From positions 7,629,001-7,693,000 of the forward strand of contig NZ_JARUBN010000001.1 of the NCBI RefSeq assembly GCF_029626265.1: a stretch of 64,000 nucleotides of DNA, given 5' to 3'. Source of the stretch: Micromonospora sp. WMMD1102 (GTDB lineage Bacteria; Actinomycetota; Actinomycetes; Mycobacteriales; Micromonosporaceae). The notes below the pieces were generated by a model. It had not been told where the DNA came from. It did no database searches and worked only from the letters and a program-made list of their open reading frames with translations. Both the position numbers and the translations under genes were made by a program. Below, piece by piece: positions 7,972 through 17,353 of this stretch. Position 1 is the stretch's first letter. Every line of letters begins with the position of its first letter.

Positions 7972-10710
7972 ATGACTCCGGATCATGGCGCTGACCGGGT
8001 TCCGGGTGGCTTCGCCGAGTTGCTCCGCCGGTGCCGGCTGGCGGCCGGGCTGACCCAGGCCGAACTCGCCGAACGGGCCGCCGTGGGGATCCGGACGGTC
8101 CGTGACCTCGAACGGGGCCGGGCGTCCCGGCCGCAGCGGACGACGATCGAGCTGCTCGCCGCCGCGCTCGGCCTGGCCGGTCAGGACCGGGCCGACTTCG
8201 TCGCGCTGGCCCGGGGCCAGGCCGGCCCGGCGGTGGAGTTCGGCACCGGCACCGGCACCGGCACGCCACCCCGACGCCTGCCGCCGCGCGGCTTAGGCCT
8301 GCCCGAGCCGGGTGAGCTGATCGGGCAGGACCGGGACGTGGCGGACCTGGCGGCGATGTTGACCGAGCAGCCCCGGGTGGCGCGCGGCGTGGTCAGCCTG
8401 GTCGGCCTCGCCGGAGTCGGCAAGACCGGCCTGGCCCTCAAGGTCGCCCGGGAGGTCACCGACGACTTTCCCGGCGGCACCGGCGGGATCGTGATGATCG
8501 AGAATTCCACCGTGGGCGACGTGCTCTCCGTCGTCGCCACGGTGTTCGGCGTCGGCCGGGCCAGCGACCTCGCCGGCCGGTTCTCGGACGCACCCTCGCT
8601 GCTGCTGGTGGACGCCGTCGAACGGGCGCCCGGGGCGGCAGCCGAGGCGCTGGCCCGGCTCGCCGAGATCGCGCCGACGCTGCGGGTGCTGACCACCGGT
8701 CGGCACCCGGTCGGGCTCGCCGGCGAACGGGTCCGGCCGGTCACCCCGCTGGAGGTGCCGCCCGCCGACGCCCCGGCAGACCTGGCGGTGGCGGCGGACT
8801 ATCCGGCCGTGGCGCTGCTGCTCGCCCGGCTGCGCCAGATCGGTCGCGAACCGCCGCACCCCGACGAGGTGGCCGCGCTCGTCGAGCTGGTACGCCGGCT
8901 CGGCGGACTCCCCCTCGCCATCGAACTCGCCGCCGCGCACGGCCGGGTGCTCAACTTGAACGAGCTGCTCGACCGGTACGGCAACCGCCTGCTCGACCTC
9001 GGCACGCCGCCGGTGGCCGGTGAGGCGGTGGTGACCCTGCGGGACGCGGTGGCGGCGAGCTACCGGCTGCTCGACGCCGACGAGCGGGCCGCTCTGCGCC
9101 GCCTCTCGGTGTTGCGCAACCGCTGGTCGGTGGAGTTGGCCGAGGCGATGCTCGCCCCCGACCCGGCCCCGCCCGGCGGTTCTGTGGGCCCCGAACCGAC
9201 GCCGCCGGGCACGCCGGTCGGACCCGGCCGGTCGGTCTCGCCGGGCACTCCGGGGCGGCTGGCGGAGGATGCCGACGACCGGACCGGCTGGCCGGTCGAC
9301 CCGGTTCGGCTGCTGGACCGCCTGCTGGCACACGGGCTGATCGGCTCCCGGGGTACCGGCCCGCTGCGCTTCCGGGTGCTGGACGTGGTGCGGGACTTCG
9401 CCGCCGAACGTGCTGCCGCCAGTGGCGAACTGGCCGCGATCCGGCGTCGGCACGCCTCGGTCTTCGCCGGGCTGGCCGCCCGGGTGGCACCGGATCTGGC
9501 CGGCGCCCGGCTCGTCGAGGCGGTCGGCCGGCTCGACGAGGTGGCCGGTGACCTGTGGACCGCGCTCGCGTACTCGGCGAACGACGATCCGCACACCGCG
9601 TTGTGGCTGGCCGGGAACCTGGCCCGCTGGTGGCGCTACCGGGGGCGGGACGTGGCCGGCCGGCAGTGGCTGCGCCGACTGCTGGACGATCCGCGTACCG
9701 CCGACGCCGATCCGGCGGCCCGCGCCTGGGCACAGGTCGGCGTCGCGCAGCTCGCCCTGGAGCACGGCGCCGGACCGCAGGAGTTGCCGACCGTCGAGGC
9801 GGCGGTGGAGACCTTCCGGCGGCTCGCCGACGTCTCCGGTGAGCTGGCGGCCCGGAACGTGCTCTGCGGGGTGTGGACCGCGCTCGGCGGGCACGACGAG
9901 GCGCGGCGGCACGGCGAGGCGGCGCTGGAGCTGGCCACCCGCACCGGCCGGATCCGGGAGATGGCGGTGGCGCAGAACAACCTGACCTGGCACGAGATCC
10001 GGGTCGGTGACCTGGGTGCCGCCCGGCGCCGGCTGGCCGCGGTGGACCGGCTCGCCGGGGAGTGCGGTGAGGAGCGGCTCCGGGTGCTGGCCCGGGCCAA
10101 CCTGGCCGAGGTGGCCCGCCTGGAGAGCCGGTACGTGGACGCGGTCCGGCAGGGTCGGCGGGTGGTGGCCGCCCTGGCCGACCTCGGCGACCCCGGGCAC
10201 CGCAGGCGGGCGCTCGGCACCGTCGGTCTGGCCCTGAGCCAGGACGGGCGGCTCGACGAGGCGGCGGTGGTACTCGCCGAGTTGCGGGCTCGGAAGGTGG
10301 GCGAGGCCGGCCCGGCGGAGTTGGAGTCCGAGCCCTCCCGGCCGGACGAGATCCCGCCCCGGGACGACGGTATCTGTGCGCTGATCGAGGCGAACCTGGC
10401 GATGCAGCGGGGTGACCGGGAGTGGGCGGCCGAGTGGTACGCGGCGGCCGTGCGGGCCTGTGAGGGCTCCCGGGACCTGCGGGACGTGGCGGAGGCGCTG
10501 GTCGGGTTGGTGGCCAGCAGTGATGATCCGGCGGCGCGGGCGACGGCGGTCAGGCGCCTGCACCAGGTGTGCCGGGAGGGCGGGATCGTCCTGCTGCCCC
10601 GGGAACGCGCCCTGGCCGGCCTGACGGACGAGGAGCCATCTCGGGGCCGTGGCGAGCCACCTTGGGGCCGTGGCGCGAGCGAGACAGCCCCCCGACAGAG
10701 CCCTCACTGA
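7972..10710 (+). CDS. Large transcriptional regulator: XRE-type HTH, NB-ARC-like ATPase and TPR-like C-terminus
   Basis: The 912-residue protein starts with an XRE helix-turn-helix (LRRCRLAAGLTQAELAERAAVGIRTVRDLERGR, residues about 16-50). A P-loop (GLAGVGKTGLAL, about 145) and NB-ARC-like motifs follow (LLLVDAVE; LAELVRRLGGLPLAIELAAAHG). The last 400 residues are leucine/alanine-rich helical repeats consistent with TPRs. This is the STAND class of signal-transducing ATPases. ATG 7972 has no clear ribosome site, and TAGTCT lies 8 bp upstream, so a leaderless transcript is plausible. An in-frame TTA leucine codon, rare in this genome, lies at 8293. A Pro/Gly-rich insert occurs around residues 400-440. 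Target genes and ligand are unknown. Confidence 0.82.
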   Translation: MTPDHGADRVPGGFAELLRRCRLAAGLTQAELAERAAVGIRTVRDLERGRASRPQRTTIELLAAALGLAGQDRADFVALARGQAGPAVEFGTGTGTGTPPRRLPPRGLGLPEPGELIGQDRDVADLAAMLTEQPRVARGVVSLVGLAGVGKTGLALKVAREVTDDFPGGTGGIVMIENSTVGDVLSVVATVFGVGRASDLAGRFSDAPSLLLVDAVERAPGAAAEALARLAEIAPTLRVLTTGRHPVGLAGERVRPVTPLEVPPADAPADLAVAADYPAVALLLARLRQIGREPPHPDEVAALVELVRRLGGLPLAIELAAAHGRVLNLNELLDRYGNRLLDLGTPPVAGEAVVTLRDAVAASYRLLDADERAALRRLSVLRNRWSVELAEAMLAPDPAPPGGSVGPEPTPPGTPVGPGRSVSPGTPGRLAEDADDRTGWPVDPVRLLDRLLAHGLIGSRGTGPLRFRVLDVVRDFAAERAAASGELAAIRRRHASVFAGLAARVAPDLAGARLVEAVGRLDEVAGDLWTALAYSANDDPHTALWLAGNLARWWRYRGRDVAGRQWLRRLLDDPRTADADPAARAWAQVGVAQLALEHGAGPQELPTVEAAVETFRRLADVSGELAARNVLCGVWTALGGHDEARRHGEAALELATRTGRIREMAVAQNNLTWHEIRVGDLGAARRRLAAVDRLAGECGEERLRVLARANLAEVARLESRYVDAVRQGRRVVAALADLGDPGHRRRALGTVGLALSQDGRLDEAAVVLAELRARKVGEAGPAELESEPSRPDEIPPRDDGICALIEANLAMQRGDREWAAEWYAAAVRACEGSRDLRDVAEALVGLVASSDDPAARATAVRRLHQVCREGGIVLLPRERALAGLTDEEPSRGRGEPPWGRGASETAPRQSPH

Positions 10711-10915
10711 TCCCCGCCCGCGCCACGTCCCCAGAGCCCCCCGGCTGCCAGAAGACTAACCAGCTTTGCTTGCCCGTTTTGTGTGTTTGATGGGTGAAGC
10801 GACGATATGCACGTGACTTCTGCCGGTCTTTCTGCCGGTGGGCATGCCGATGCCAGACGTCCCATCCGGGGCATAAGTCAGCATCGGGGCCGGCCGTCGA
10901 CCCGCCGGCGCCGGC

Positions 10916-11416
10916 TCAGCAGGCGGTGGTCGCCTCGGCGGCGGTGCCGACGCTGCCGGCGGTGGCACCGGGATGGACAGCGTCCCGGACGATCCGCAGC
11001 GAGTCGAGCAGGCCCGCCAGTTGGGCCGGTTCGAGCTGACCGATGAACCAGTCCTGGATCAGTTGGACGTGGCCGGGAAGCGTCTCCGCCAGGCGGGCCA
11101 TCCCGGACTCCGTCACCACCGCGTACGCGCTGCGCCGGTCGGAGGGGCAGGCGCGGCGGCGGAGCAGGCCGTCCCGCTCCATCCGGTCGACGACCCGGGT
11201 GACGCCGCTGGTCGAGAGAGAGGTCTGGGCGGCCAGGTCGGTCATCCGGAGCTGGTGCTCGGGCGAGCGGGCGAGCCGCATCAGGACCTCGAACTCGACA
11301 GTCGACAGCCCGTGCTCCTCGAACTGTGCGGCAAATCTGGCGGCGAGCCCGGCGTACACCTCCATGACCAGGCCCACGGCCGTGATCCGGGCGTCGTCGT
11401 GCAGGTTCTCGGTCAC
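10916..11416 (-). CDS. MarR family transcriptional regulator
   Basis: The 166-residue protein contains a MarR winged helix: LSTVEFEVLMRLARSPEHQLRMTDLAAQTSLSTSGVTRVVDRMERDGLLRRRACPSDRRSAYAVVTESG. The S-D-R-R-S wing and TSGVTRVVDRM recognition helix are typical. It is divergent from the YceI gene, with 100 bp between start codons, and probably controls it. That interval contains TTGACA at 11436 and TATAGT at 11461, but the 19-bp spacing is longer than ideal. The tail after about residue 150 is low-complexity Ala/Thr/Gly. Confidence 0.87.
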   Translation of the reverse strand: MTENLHDDARITAVGLVMEVYAGLAARFAAQFEEHGLSTVEFEVLMRLARSPEHQLRMTDLAAQTSLSTSGVTRVVDRMERDGLLRRRACPSDRRSAYAVVTESGMARLAETLPGHVQLIQDWFIGQLEPAQLAGLLDSLRIVRDAVHPGATAGSVGTAAEATTAC

Positions 11417-11516
11417 GAGGCCATCGTAGCAGTAGTTGACACCGGGAATATTGCTGTGACTATAGTTGCTCTGTCAGTCATCGGTCACACAACCTATCTC
11501 CTGGGAAGGCATCACC

Positions 11517-12101
11517 ATGACCAGCAGCGCCGAGCCCGCCACCACCCGTACCTGGGAAGGGCTGACCATCCCCACCGCCGGCACCTACCTGCTCGACCAG
11601 GCGCACAAGCGCGTCGGTTTCGTGGCCCGGCACATGATGGTGAGCAAGGTCCGCGGCCAGTTCCGCGATGCGGAGGCGACGATCACCGTCGGCGAGGACC
11701 CGCTGGAGTCCGCGGTGACCGCGACCATCCAGGCCGCCAGCATCGACACCGGCGCCGACGACCGGGACAACCACCTGCGCAGCGGCGACTTCCTGGAGTC
11801 GGAGAAGTACCCGACCCTGGAGTTCCGCAGCACCGGGGTCAAGTCGCACAGCGGCAACGAGTTCGTGCTCACCGGTGACCTGACGATCAAGGACGTCACC
11901 AAGCAGGTCGACCTGGAGGTCGAGTTCGAGGGTGCCGGACGCAGCCCGTTCGGCCAGGACATCTTCGGCTTCACCGCGAGCACCGAGATCGACCGCGAGG
12001 ACTTCGGGCTGACCTGGAACGTGGCGCTGGAGACCGGCGGCGTGCTGGTCGGCAAGAAGATCAAGATCGAGATCGAGGGCGAGGCCATCCGCCAGGCCTG
12101 A
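11517..12101 (+). CDS. YceI family polyisoprenoid-binding-like protein
   Basis: The 194-residue protein shows the YceI lipocalin-like pattern: GTYLLDQAHKRVGFVARHMMVSKVRGQFRDAEATI, then DTGADDRDNHLRSGDFLESEKYPTLEFRSTG, then FVLTGDLTIKDVTKQVDLEVEF and the C-terminal strand pair ending KKIKIEIEGEA. Family members form a beta-barrel that binds a long isoprenoid chain, often with stress roles. No signal peptide is visible, so this one is probably cytoplasmic. ATG 11517 is favoured by GGGAAGG seven bases upstream; GTG/ATG codons further upstream lack one. It is divergent from a MarR gene. Confidence 0.9.
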   Translation: MTSSAEPATTRTWEGLTIPTAGTYLLDQAHKRVGFVARHMMVSKVRGQFRDAEATITVGEDPLESAVTATIQAASIDTGADDRDNHLRSGDFLESEKYPTLEFRSTGVKSHSGNEFVLTGDLTIKDVTKQVDLEVEFEGAGRSPFGQDIFGFTASTEIDREDFGLTWNVALETGGVLVGKKIKIEIEGEAIRQA

Positions 12102-12381
12102 CGCCCGGTACCCCGGCCGGCGCGGTCGGATCCGAGACCTGGATGCCCCGGTTGCCGATCAGATGGTGACCGGGGCGCCTCTTTGGGTAATGCGCCCGGT
12201 GGAAGAGGTGGTCCGATCGTGTGCGAGGGTGGACGCAGCGCCGCTGTCCGCTCACGCTGAGGTGGCGGGCGCTGTGGTTCTGGCCATCGGCGCACGGCGC
12301 TCCTACGGTAGTGATTCGAACGCGCTTCCCGGGGCAAAGGCCTCTGGACTGCGCAGACAGCGCCTCGCGGCGGGAGGGTCG

Positions 12382-13860
12382 ATGGGCCAGGACGTGTCGG
12401 AGGTCCCCTTCACCCGGGAGGACCGGATCCGCTACCGGCAAAAGGTACGCCGGTGTCTGGACGTCTTCGCGCTCATGCTGGACGACTTCGGCTTCGACGC
12501 CGACCGGCCGACCACCGGCCTGGAGATCGAGCTGAACCTGGTGGACGCGAACGCCGAACCGGCGATGCGCAACGCGGAGGTGCTGGACAACCTCGCCGAC
12601 CCCAGTTTCCAGAGCGAGCTGGGCCAGTTCAACCTCGAACTGAACGCCCGGCCCCGGCTGATCGAGGGCGCCGGCTTCGCCGACTACCAGCAGGACCTGC
12701 GGGCCAGTCTCGGCCGCGCGGAGGAACTGGCGGTCAAGTCCGACGCCAACATCATCCTGATCGGCATCCTTCCCACCCTCACCCCCCGGCACCTGGTCCG
12801 GGACAACCTCTCCAGCAACGAGCGCTACCAGGTGCTCAACGACCAGATCGTCGCCGCCCGGGGCGAGGACATCGAGCTGGACATCCGGGGCGTCGAGCGG
12901 TTGCAGACGCACACCGACTCGATCGTCTCCGAGGCCGCCTGCACCAGCCTCCAGTTCCACCTCCAGGTGGCGCCGGACAGCTTCGCCGACTACTGGAACG
13001 CCTCCCAGGCCATCTCCGGGATCCAGGTCGCGCTCGGCGCCAACTCGCCGTTCCTGCACGGCCGGCAGCTCTGGGCGGAGACCCGGGTCGCCCTCTTCGA
13101 GCAGGCCACCGACACCCGCCCCGACGAGCTCAAGGCCCAGGGGGTACGCCCCCGGGTCTGGTTCGGCGAGCGGTGGATCACCTCGATCTTCGACCTGTTC
13201 GAGGAGAACGTCCGCTACTTCCCGCCGCTGCTGCCGATCTGCGACGACGAGGACCCGGTCGAGGTGCTGCACAACGGCGGCATCCCCCGGCTGCCCGAGC
13301 TGCGGCTGCACAACGGCACCGTCTACCGGTGGAACCGGCCGGTCTACGACATCATGAACGGCCGCCCGCACCTGCGGGTGGAGAACCGGGTACTCCCGGC
13401 CGGCCCGACCGTGATCGACATGCTGGCCAACGCCGCCTTCTACTTCGGCCTCGCCCGGGACCTGGCCGAGGGCGACCGGCCGATCTGGAGCCAACTGACC
13501 TTCAGCGCGGCCGAGGAGAACTTCCACGCCGCCGCCCGACGGGGCATCGACGCGGTGGTCACCTGGCCCAGGCTCGGCGAGGCGAAGGTGACCGAGCTGG
13601 TGCTCGACGTACTCCTGCCGAGGGCGGCCGCCGGGCTGGACCGGTTCGGTGTCGGCGCCGAGCACCGGGATCAGCTGCTCGGGATCATCGAGCAGCGCTG
13701 CCGTACCAGGCGCAACGGCGCGGTCTGGCAGGTGGAGGCGGTGCAGGCCGCCGAACGCGGCCGGGGGATGGACCGCTCCGAGGCCCTGCACCACATGCTG
13801 CACCGGTACGGCGAACTCCAGCGGACCGACGAACCCGTGCACACCTGGCCGATCGACTGA
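12382..13860 (+). CDS. Glutamate-cysteine ligase family 2 (GCS2) protein
   Basis: The 492-residue protein contains GLEIELNLVDANAEPAMRN near residue 45, the start of the GCS2 carboxylate-amine ligase fold, then SELGQFNLELNARP, where the glutamates are candidate metal/ATP ligands. It continues TDSIVSEAACTSLQFHLQV and NGRPHLRVENRVLPAGPTVIDMLANAAFY. The family joins glutamate to an amine, usually cysteine, with ATP. In actinomycetes a related enzyme, EgtA, makes gamma-glutamylcysteine for ergothioneine, but no egt genes are nearby, so the specific substrate is open. ATG 12382 has GGGAGGG four bases upstream. The 280 bp before it hold no gene. Confidence 0.82.
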   Translation: MGQDVSEVPFTREDRIRYRQKVRRCLDVFALMLDDFGFDADRPTTGLEIELNLVDANAEPAMRNAEVLDNLADPSFQSELGQFNLELNARPRLIEGAGFADYQQDLRASLGRAEELAVKSDANIILIGILPTLTPRHLVRDNLSSNERYQVLNDQIVAARGEDIELDIRGVERLQTHTDSIVSEAACTSLQFHLQVAPDSFADYWNASQAISGIQVALGANSPFLHGRQLWAETRVALFEQATDTRPDELKAQGVRPRVWFGERWITSIFDLFEENVRYFPPLLPICDDEDPVEVLHNGGIPRLPELRLHNGTVYRWNRPVYDIMNGRPHLRVENRVLPAGPTVIDMLANAAFYFGLARDLAEGDRPIWSQLTFSAAEENFHAAARRGIDAVVTWPRLGEAKVTELVLDVLLPRAAAGLDRFGVGAEHRDQLLGIIEQRCRTRRNGAVWQVEAVQAAERGRGMDRSEALHHMLHRYGELQRTDEPVHTWPID

Positions 13861-13886
13861 CCCGCCCACCCGTCCGACGACGCGAG

Positions 13887-13952
13887 CCTGAGCCCTGAGC
13901 CCTGAGCCCTGAGCCCTGAGCCCGGGGCGGGTCGGGTCGGGTCGGGTCGGGT
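13887..13952. repeat. Two adjacent short tandem repeat arrays between convergent genes
   Basis: Five exact copies of the 7-mer CCTGAGC (13887-13921) are followed within 7 bp by almost five copies of the 5-mer GGGTC (13929-13952). The arrays fill most of the 117-bp gap between the convergent GCS2 gene and the leftward membrane-protein gene. Slippage-prone arrays like this vary in copy number between strains. No coding or regulatory role is evident. Confidence 0.8.
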
Positions 13953-13977
13953 GAGCGGGAGCGTTCGGTGGGAGCGT

Positions 13978-15498
13978 TCAGCGGGAACGGCGGCCGAACC
14001 TGCCGAGCCTGCCCTTCGTACCGCCCTCGCCGCCCGGCTCGGTCGTCTCCGCCGACCCGGTCGAGGTCGACGCACCGGCGGTAACGGCCGAGGTCGGCTG
14101 CTCGGCGTCACCGGTCTCCGGCTTGCCGGCGCTGCTCTCCGGCCTGCCGGCGGTGCTGGTCTCCGACTTGCCGGTGCTGGTCTCCGGCCTGCCGGCGTTG
14201 GTCTCCGGCCCGCCGCCGGTGGCGGCCGGCTCGGCGGTGGGCGGGGTGGACCCGCCGTCCGACCCGGGATCCTGGCCGTCGTCGTTGATGGCGGCGGCGC
14301 GGCGGCGGTGGCGGGAGGCCCGCGTCTCGTCGGTGCCGCGCCGGACCGGTCCGGTCGGCTGGCCGGGCAGCCGGGCGGACCGCCTCGCCAGGCCGGTCGG
14401 CTCGGCACCCGGGTCGGTGGCCGGCTCGGTGGCCAGGTCGATGTCCGGGTCGACGTCCGGCGGCGTGTCCGGGCGAGCGCCGGACGGCCGGGGACCGGCC
14501 TCGGGCGCCGAGTCGGTGCCGGACGCGGGACCGGTCCCGGGTGCGGCACCGGGCCCGGAACCCGGGGCGGCGGCGTCCGGCTCTGCGGCCATCGTCTCCG
14601 CCCGCTGCGCCAGTGCCGCCACCAGCGCCGACCCGGCGAGTCCGGCCACCACCGCGTACGGCGCCATCAGGTGCGCCGACACCTGCTCGGGGCGGATGCC
14701 CACCAGCCGGGGCGCGGCGACGAAGTAGGCGACGGCCACCAGCAGCGGCCCGGCGATGCCGGAGACGACGGCGCCGACCCGGGTCGCCGGCCGGCGGGCC
14801 GCCGAGCGGGCGACGAGCGCGCCGATCAGCAGCGCCGAACCGAGTGACAGGGCGGCACCGGGCCAGTAGAAGTACTCGCGGAACCAGAAACGTTCGCCGT
14901 CCGAGGTCAACTGCCAGACGCCGAGCTGAGCCGCGGCCAACCCGCGCCCCGAGAGTACGCCGTCGACGACCGAGATCAACGCCAGCGCCCAGAGCCAGCA
15001 GACCGTACCGAGGACGTTGCCGGCGACCGCCGGTGACGAGATCGCCCAGATCGCCGCGACCAGCCCGAGCAGTACGCCGAGCACCGCATAACCGGCGGCC
15101 ACGGTCTGCGGAGCGGACGTGTCGGCACGCACCGCCGCCCGTGCGGGTACGGCGACCAGCACCACGGTGACCAGCGCGCCGACCGCGGCGGAGACGGCGA
15201 GCACGGCCCGCCACAGCAGACCGCCCAGAGCCGGCTGTCGACCGCCGGCCGTCCCGGTGGAGCGTCGCGCCCCGCCGCCGAGCCGGTGTGCGCAGACCGC
15301 ACCGGCGATGGTCGAGGTGGCGGCTATCCAGGTGGCCCAGGTGAGGCTGGCGACCCAGGCCGCCTCGCTCGACCCGCCGGCCGGCGGCAGCCAGGCGATG
15401 ATGCCGAGCCCGTAGCCGAAGCCCAGTTGAGCGGCGCCGGTGCCGGCGGCAACGCCGACCGCCGTCGCGACGGATCCTCCCCAGCCTCGTGCGGCCAT
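13978..15498 (-). CDS. Multi-pass membrane protein with long disordered C-terminal tail
   Basis: The first 280 residues of this 506-residue protein contain about eight hydrophobic segments (for example LLWRAVLAVSAAVGALVTVVLVAVPA, TVAAGYAVLGVLLGLVAAIWAI, ALSLGSALLIGALVA, YAVVAGLAGSALVAALAQ). They also hold a small conserved-looking loop, GVWQLTSDGERFWFREYFYWPGAA. The remaining roughly 220 residues are Pro/Gly/Thr/Asp-rich, with short repeats such as ETSTGKSETS, and are probably unstructured cytoplasmic tail. I do not recognise a transporter or enzyme family. A second in-frame ATG at 15519 is equally possible. It is divergent from the first PASTA gene. Confidence 0.68.
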   Translation of the reverse strand: MAARGWGGSVATAVGVAAGTGAAQLGFGYGLGIIAWLPPAGGSSEAAWVASLTWATWIAATSTIAGAVCAHRLGGGARRSTGTAGGRQPALGGLLWRAVLAVSAAVGALVTVVLVAVPARAAVRADTSAPQTVAAGYAVLGVLLGLVAAIWAISSPAVAGNVLGTVCWLWALALISVVDGVLSGRGLAAAQLGVWQLTSDGERFWFREYFYWPGAALSLGSALLIGALVARSAARRPATRVGAVVSGIAGPLLVAVAYFVAAPRLVGIRPEQVSAHLMAPYAVVAGLAGSALVAALAQRAETMAAEPDAAAPGSGPGAAPGTGPASGTDSAPEAGPRPSGARPDTPPDVDPDIDLATEPATDPGAEPTGLARRSARLPGQPTGPVRRGTDETRASRHRRRAAAINDDGQDPGSDGGSTPPTAEPAATGGGPETNAGRPETSTGKSETSTAGRPESSAGKPETGDAEQPTSAVTAGASTSTGSAETTEPGGEGGTKGRLGRFGRRSR

Positions 15499-15684
15499 GC
15501 GGGGCAGCGTAGCGTCCATCCGACGTGCACGGCGAGCCGTGAACCGGCGGCAGCCGGCCCGACACGTACCGTGGTCGGTTGCGCTCCGGTGGCCGACCCG
15601 CCGATGCTGTCGGGCAACACTTCCAGGGGTCGGACGGGACAACGGCGTGACTTGCGCACGCCGGACGGCGAGGCAGGGTCGCAC

Positions 15685-16362
15685 ATGACGGATGAGGCTG
15701 TGGCGGGACACCCGCACCCCGACGGCGGTGGCTCGAACCGTACGGGTCTGTTCGCGGGAGCGGCCGTCGGACTGGTCCTCTGCGCCGTCGTGGGCGCACT
15801 CGGCGGCTACCTGCTGGCCGGTGACGGAGGCGACCCGGACAACCGGTACGACGCCGGCGGGCCGACCCCGACGGCCGAGGCGACGAGCAAGCCGCCCCGG
15901 AGTACGCCGACCCGTACGCCCAGCCGCCGGCCGAGCAGCACTGCGCCGCCGATCGGCCAGATGCCCCTGCCGAACGTGGTCGGGAAGGACTTCGAGGCGG
16001 CCCGGGAGGAGTTGCGGCGGCTCGGTCTCGGCGTGCAGTTCGTCTTCGGTCGGGCCGGCGACGACCGCACCGTCGCCAGTACCAATCCGAAGGCCGGTAC
16101 GGCGGTGAAGCGGGGCATCACGGTGCGGCTCACCGTGGTCGGCGCGGCGCCGGAGGTGGTGGTGCCCGAGCTTGTCGGCGAGTCCTGCAACCTGGCCGCG
16201 CGCCGGCTGGTCGAGGACGGGCTCTATCCGAGCTACCCGACCGGGGAGCGGGGCGCGGTGCGCAACCAGGACCCGACCGGCGGGACGGTGGCCCGCTGGA
16301 ACGATCGGGTCCGGCTGTACTGCTCCGACGCCCCGGCACCGGAGGGCACCCCGACGCCGTAG
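15685..16362 (+). CDS. Single-pass membrane protein with two PASTA domains
   Basis: The 225-residue protein has a short cytoplasmic N-terminus, one membrane helix (GLFAGAAVGLVLCAVVGALGGYLLAG, about residues 21-46), a Thr/Pro/Arg linker and two PASTA repeats. The repeats are LPNVVGKDFEAAREELRRLG...KAGTAVKRGITVRLTV and VPELVGESCNLAARRLVEDGL...WNDRVRLYC. PASTA domains bind peptidoglycan fragments outside the cell. There is no kinase domain, unlike PknB at 35.5 kb, so it may be a wall sensor or anchor partner. Two cysteines in the second PASTA could form a disulfide. A second PASTA protein follows in the same direction 183 bp on. Confidence 0.8.
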   Translation: MTDEAVAGHPHPDGGGSNRTGLFAGAAVGLVLCAVVGALGGYLLAGDGGDPDNRYDAGGPTPTAEATSKPPRSTPTRTPSRRPSSTAPPIGQMPLPNVVGKDFEAAREELRRLGLGVQFVFGRAGDDRTVASTNPKAGTAVKRGITVRLTVVGAAPEVVVPELVGESCNLAARRLVEDGLYPSYPTGERGAVRNQDPTGGTVARWNDRVRLYCSDAPAPEGTPTP

Positions 16363-16545
16363 TCCGAGGGTTGGCGGCGCCGGACGGGTGGACCCGCCCA
16401 GCTGGTGCGTCGGAGCAGCGGGGACGTCCGGTTCGTGCACCGGGCCGGCGCGGACACGCCCGGTCGCGACGTTGGTGGTCGGCAGGTCCGGGCGGATAGG
16501 TTGACGGGGTCCGCCCGGTCAGGTCCGATGGCGAGAGGACGTGCC

Positions 16546-17334
16546 ATGTCCGACGACCCACGACAGCCCTCGGACGACCGAGGGGTGGACGGAGACCGGG
16601 GCGGGTCCGACGTACCCGAGAGTCAACCGCCCCCCGGCCCCGGCCCCGGCCCCGGCGCCGCACCGACCGGTGCCGGTCCGGACGACGCCACCACCCGGAT
16701 CGGCGGGACCAGCCGGCAGCCCGGCACGCCGGGGGCCACCGCACCGATCCCGCCCCGCGAGCCGGCCTGGTCGGGCCGGGCCGGAGTGCCGCCCCGGGGC
16801 GTGCAGCCGCCCCGCCAGCCGCAGCCGGAGTGGGGCTACGACGCGGATCCGGACGACCGGCGCTGGTGGATGCCGATCCTGATCGGCACGGTGGCGGTGA
16901 TCCTGCTCGGCGTCCTGGCGGCCGCCGGATGGTGGATCGTCGACTCGGCCGGCCGCGACGGTCCCGCCGCTCCGTCCCCGACGGCGACCACCCCGGCACC
17001 GACGCCGACCACCGCCCCGCCGACCACCCCGCCGCCCAGCACCGCGGCGCCGACCCCGAGTGCCACGGCCGGAGCACCGGTGCTGGTGCCTCCGCTCGTC
17101 GGACTGTCCCAGCAGGAGGCGGTGGCCGAGTTGGAGCGGCTGGGCCTGGTGGCCCGGATCCGGCCGCAGACCTCGGGCCGGCTGCCGGGGACCGTGCTGG
17201 ACACGGATCCGTCGACGGGTACGGAGCTCGAGCGGGGTGCCGAGGTCGTCCTGGTGGTCGCCGTGCCGCCGACCGGTGCGCCGACCACCGAACCCGGTCC
17301 GGTCGGCCCGACCCAGCCCACTCCGGGCGGCTGA
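16546..17334 (+). CDS. Single-pass membrane protein with one PASTA domain
   Basis: The 262-residue protein has a Pro/Gly/Asp-rich cytoplasmic region of about 105 residues, one membrane helix (WMPILIGTVAVILLGVLAAAGWWIV) and a Thr/Pro/Ala linker. A single C-terminal PASTA repeat follows (LVPPLVGLSQQEAVAELERLGLVARI...GTELERGAEVVLVVAVPP). ATG 16546 has AGAGGAC just upstream; the in-frame ATG at 16528 lacks a site. It probably forms an operon or functional pair with the preceding PASTA gene. No catalytic domain is present. Confidence 0.78.
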   Translation: MSDDPRQPSDDRGVDGDRGGSDVPESQPPPGPGPGPGAAPTGAGPDDATTRIGGTSRQPGTPGATAPIPPREPAWSGRAGVPPRGVQPPRQPQPEWGYDADPDDRRWWMPILIGTVAVILLGVLAAAGWWIVDSAGRDGPAAPSPTATTPAPTPTTAPPTTPPPSTAAPTPSATAGAPVLVPPLVGLSQQEAVAELERLGLVARIRPQTSGRLPGTVLDTDPSTGTELERGAEVVLVVAVPPTGAPTTEPGPVGPTQPTPGG

Positions 17335-17353
17335 CCGCCGGCACGCCGACCGG

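Noticed and set aside
8293..8295. TTA codon as evidence for bldA-type control of regulators
   Set aside because: TTA also occurs in fhaB (29574) and in the XRE gene (19670), so it is not limited to accessory regulators; dependence on a rare tRNA is not shown.
11436..11466. Strong promoter between MarR and YceI genes
   Set aside because: TTGACA and TATAGT are both good, but the 19-bp spacing is poor, so I mention it only in the gene entry.
13978..16440. 820-residue version of the membrane protein
   Set aside because: Residues upstream of 15519 lie antisense to the PASTA gene and are low-complexity; the membrane protein begins at 15498 or 15519.
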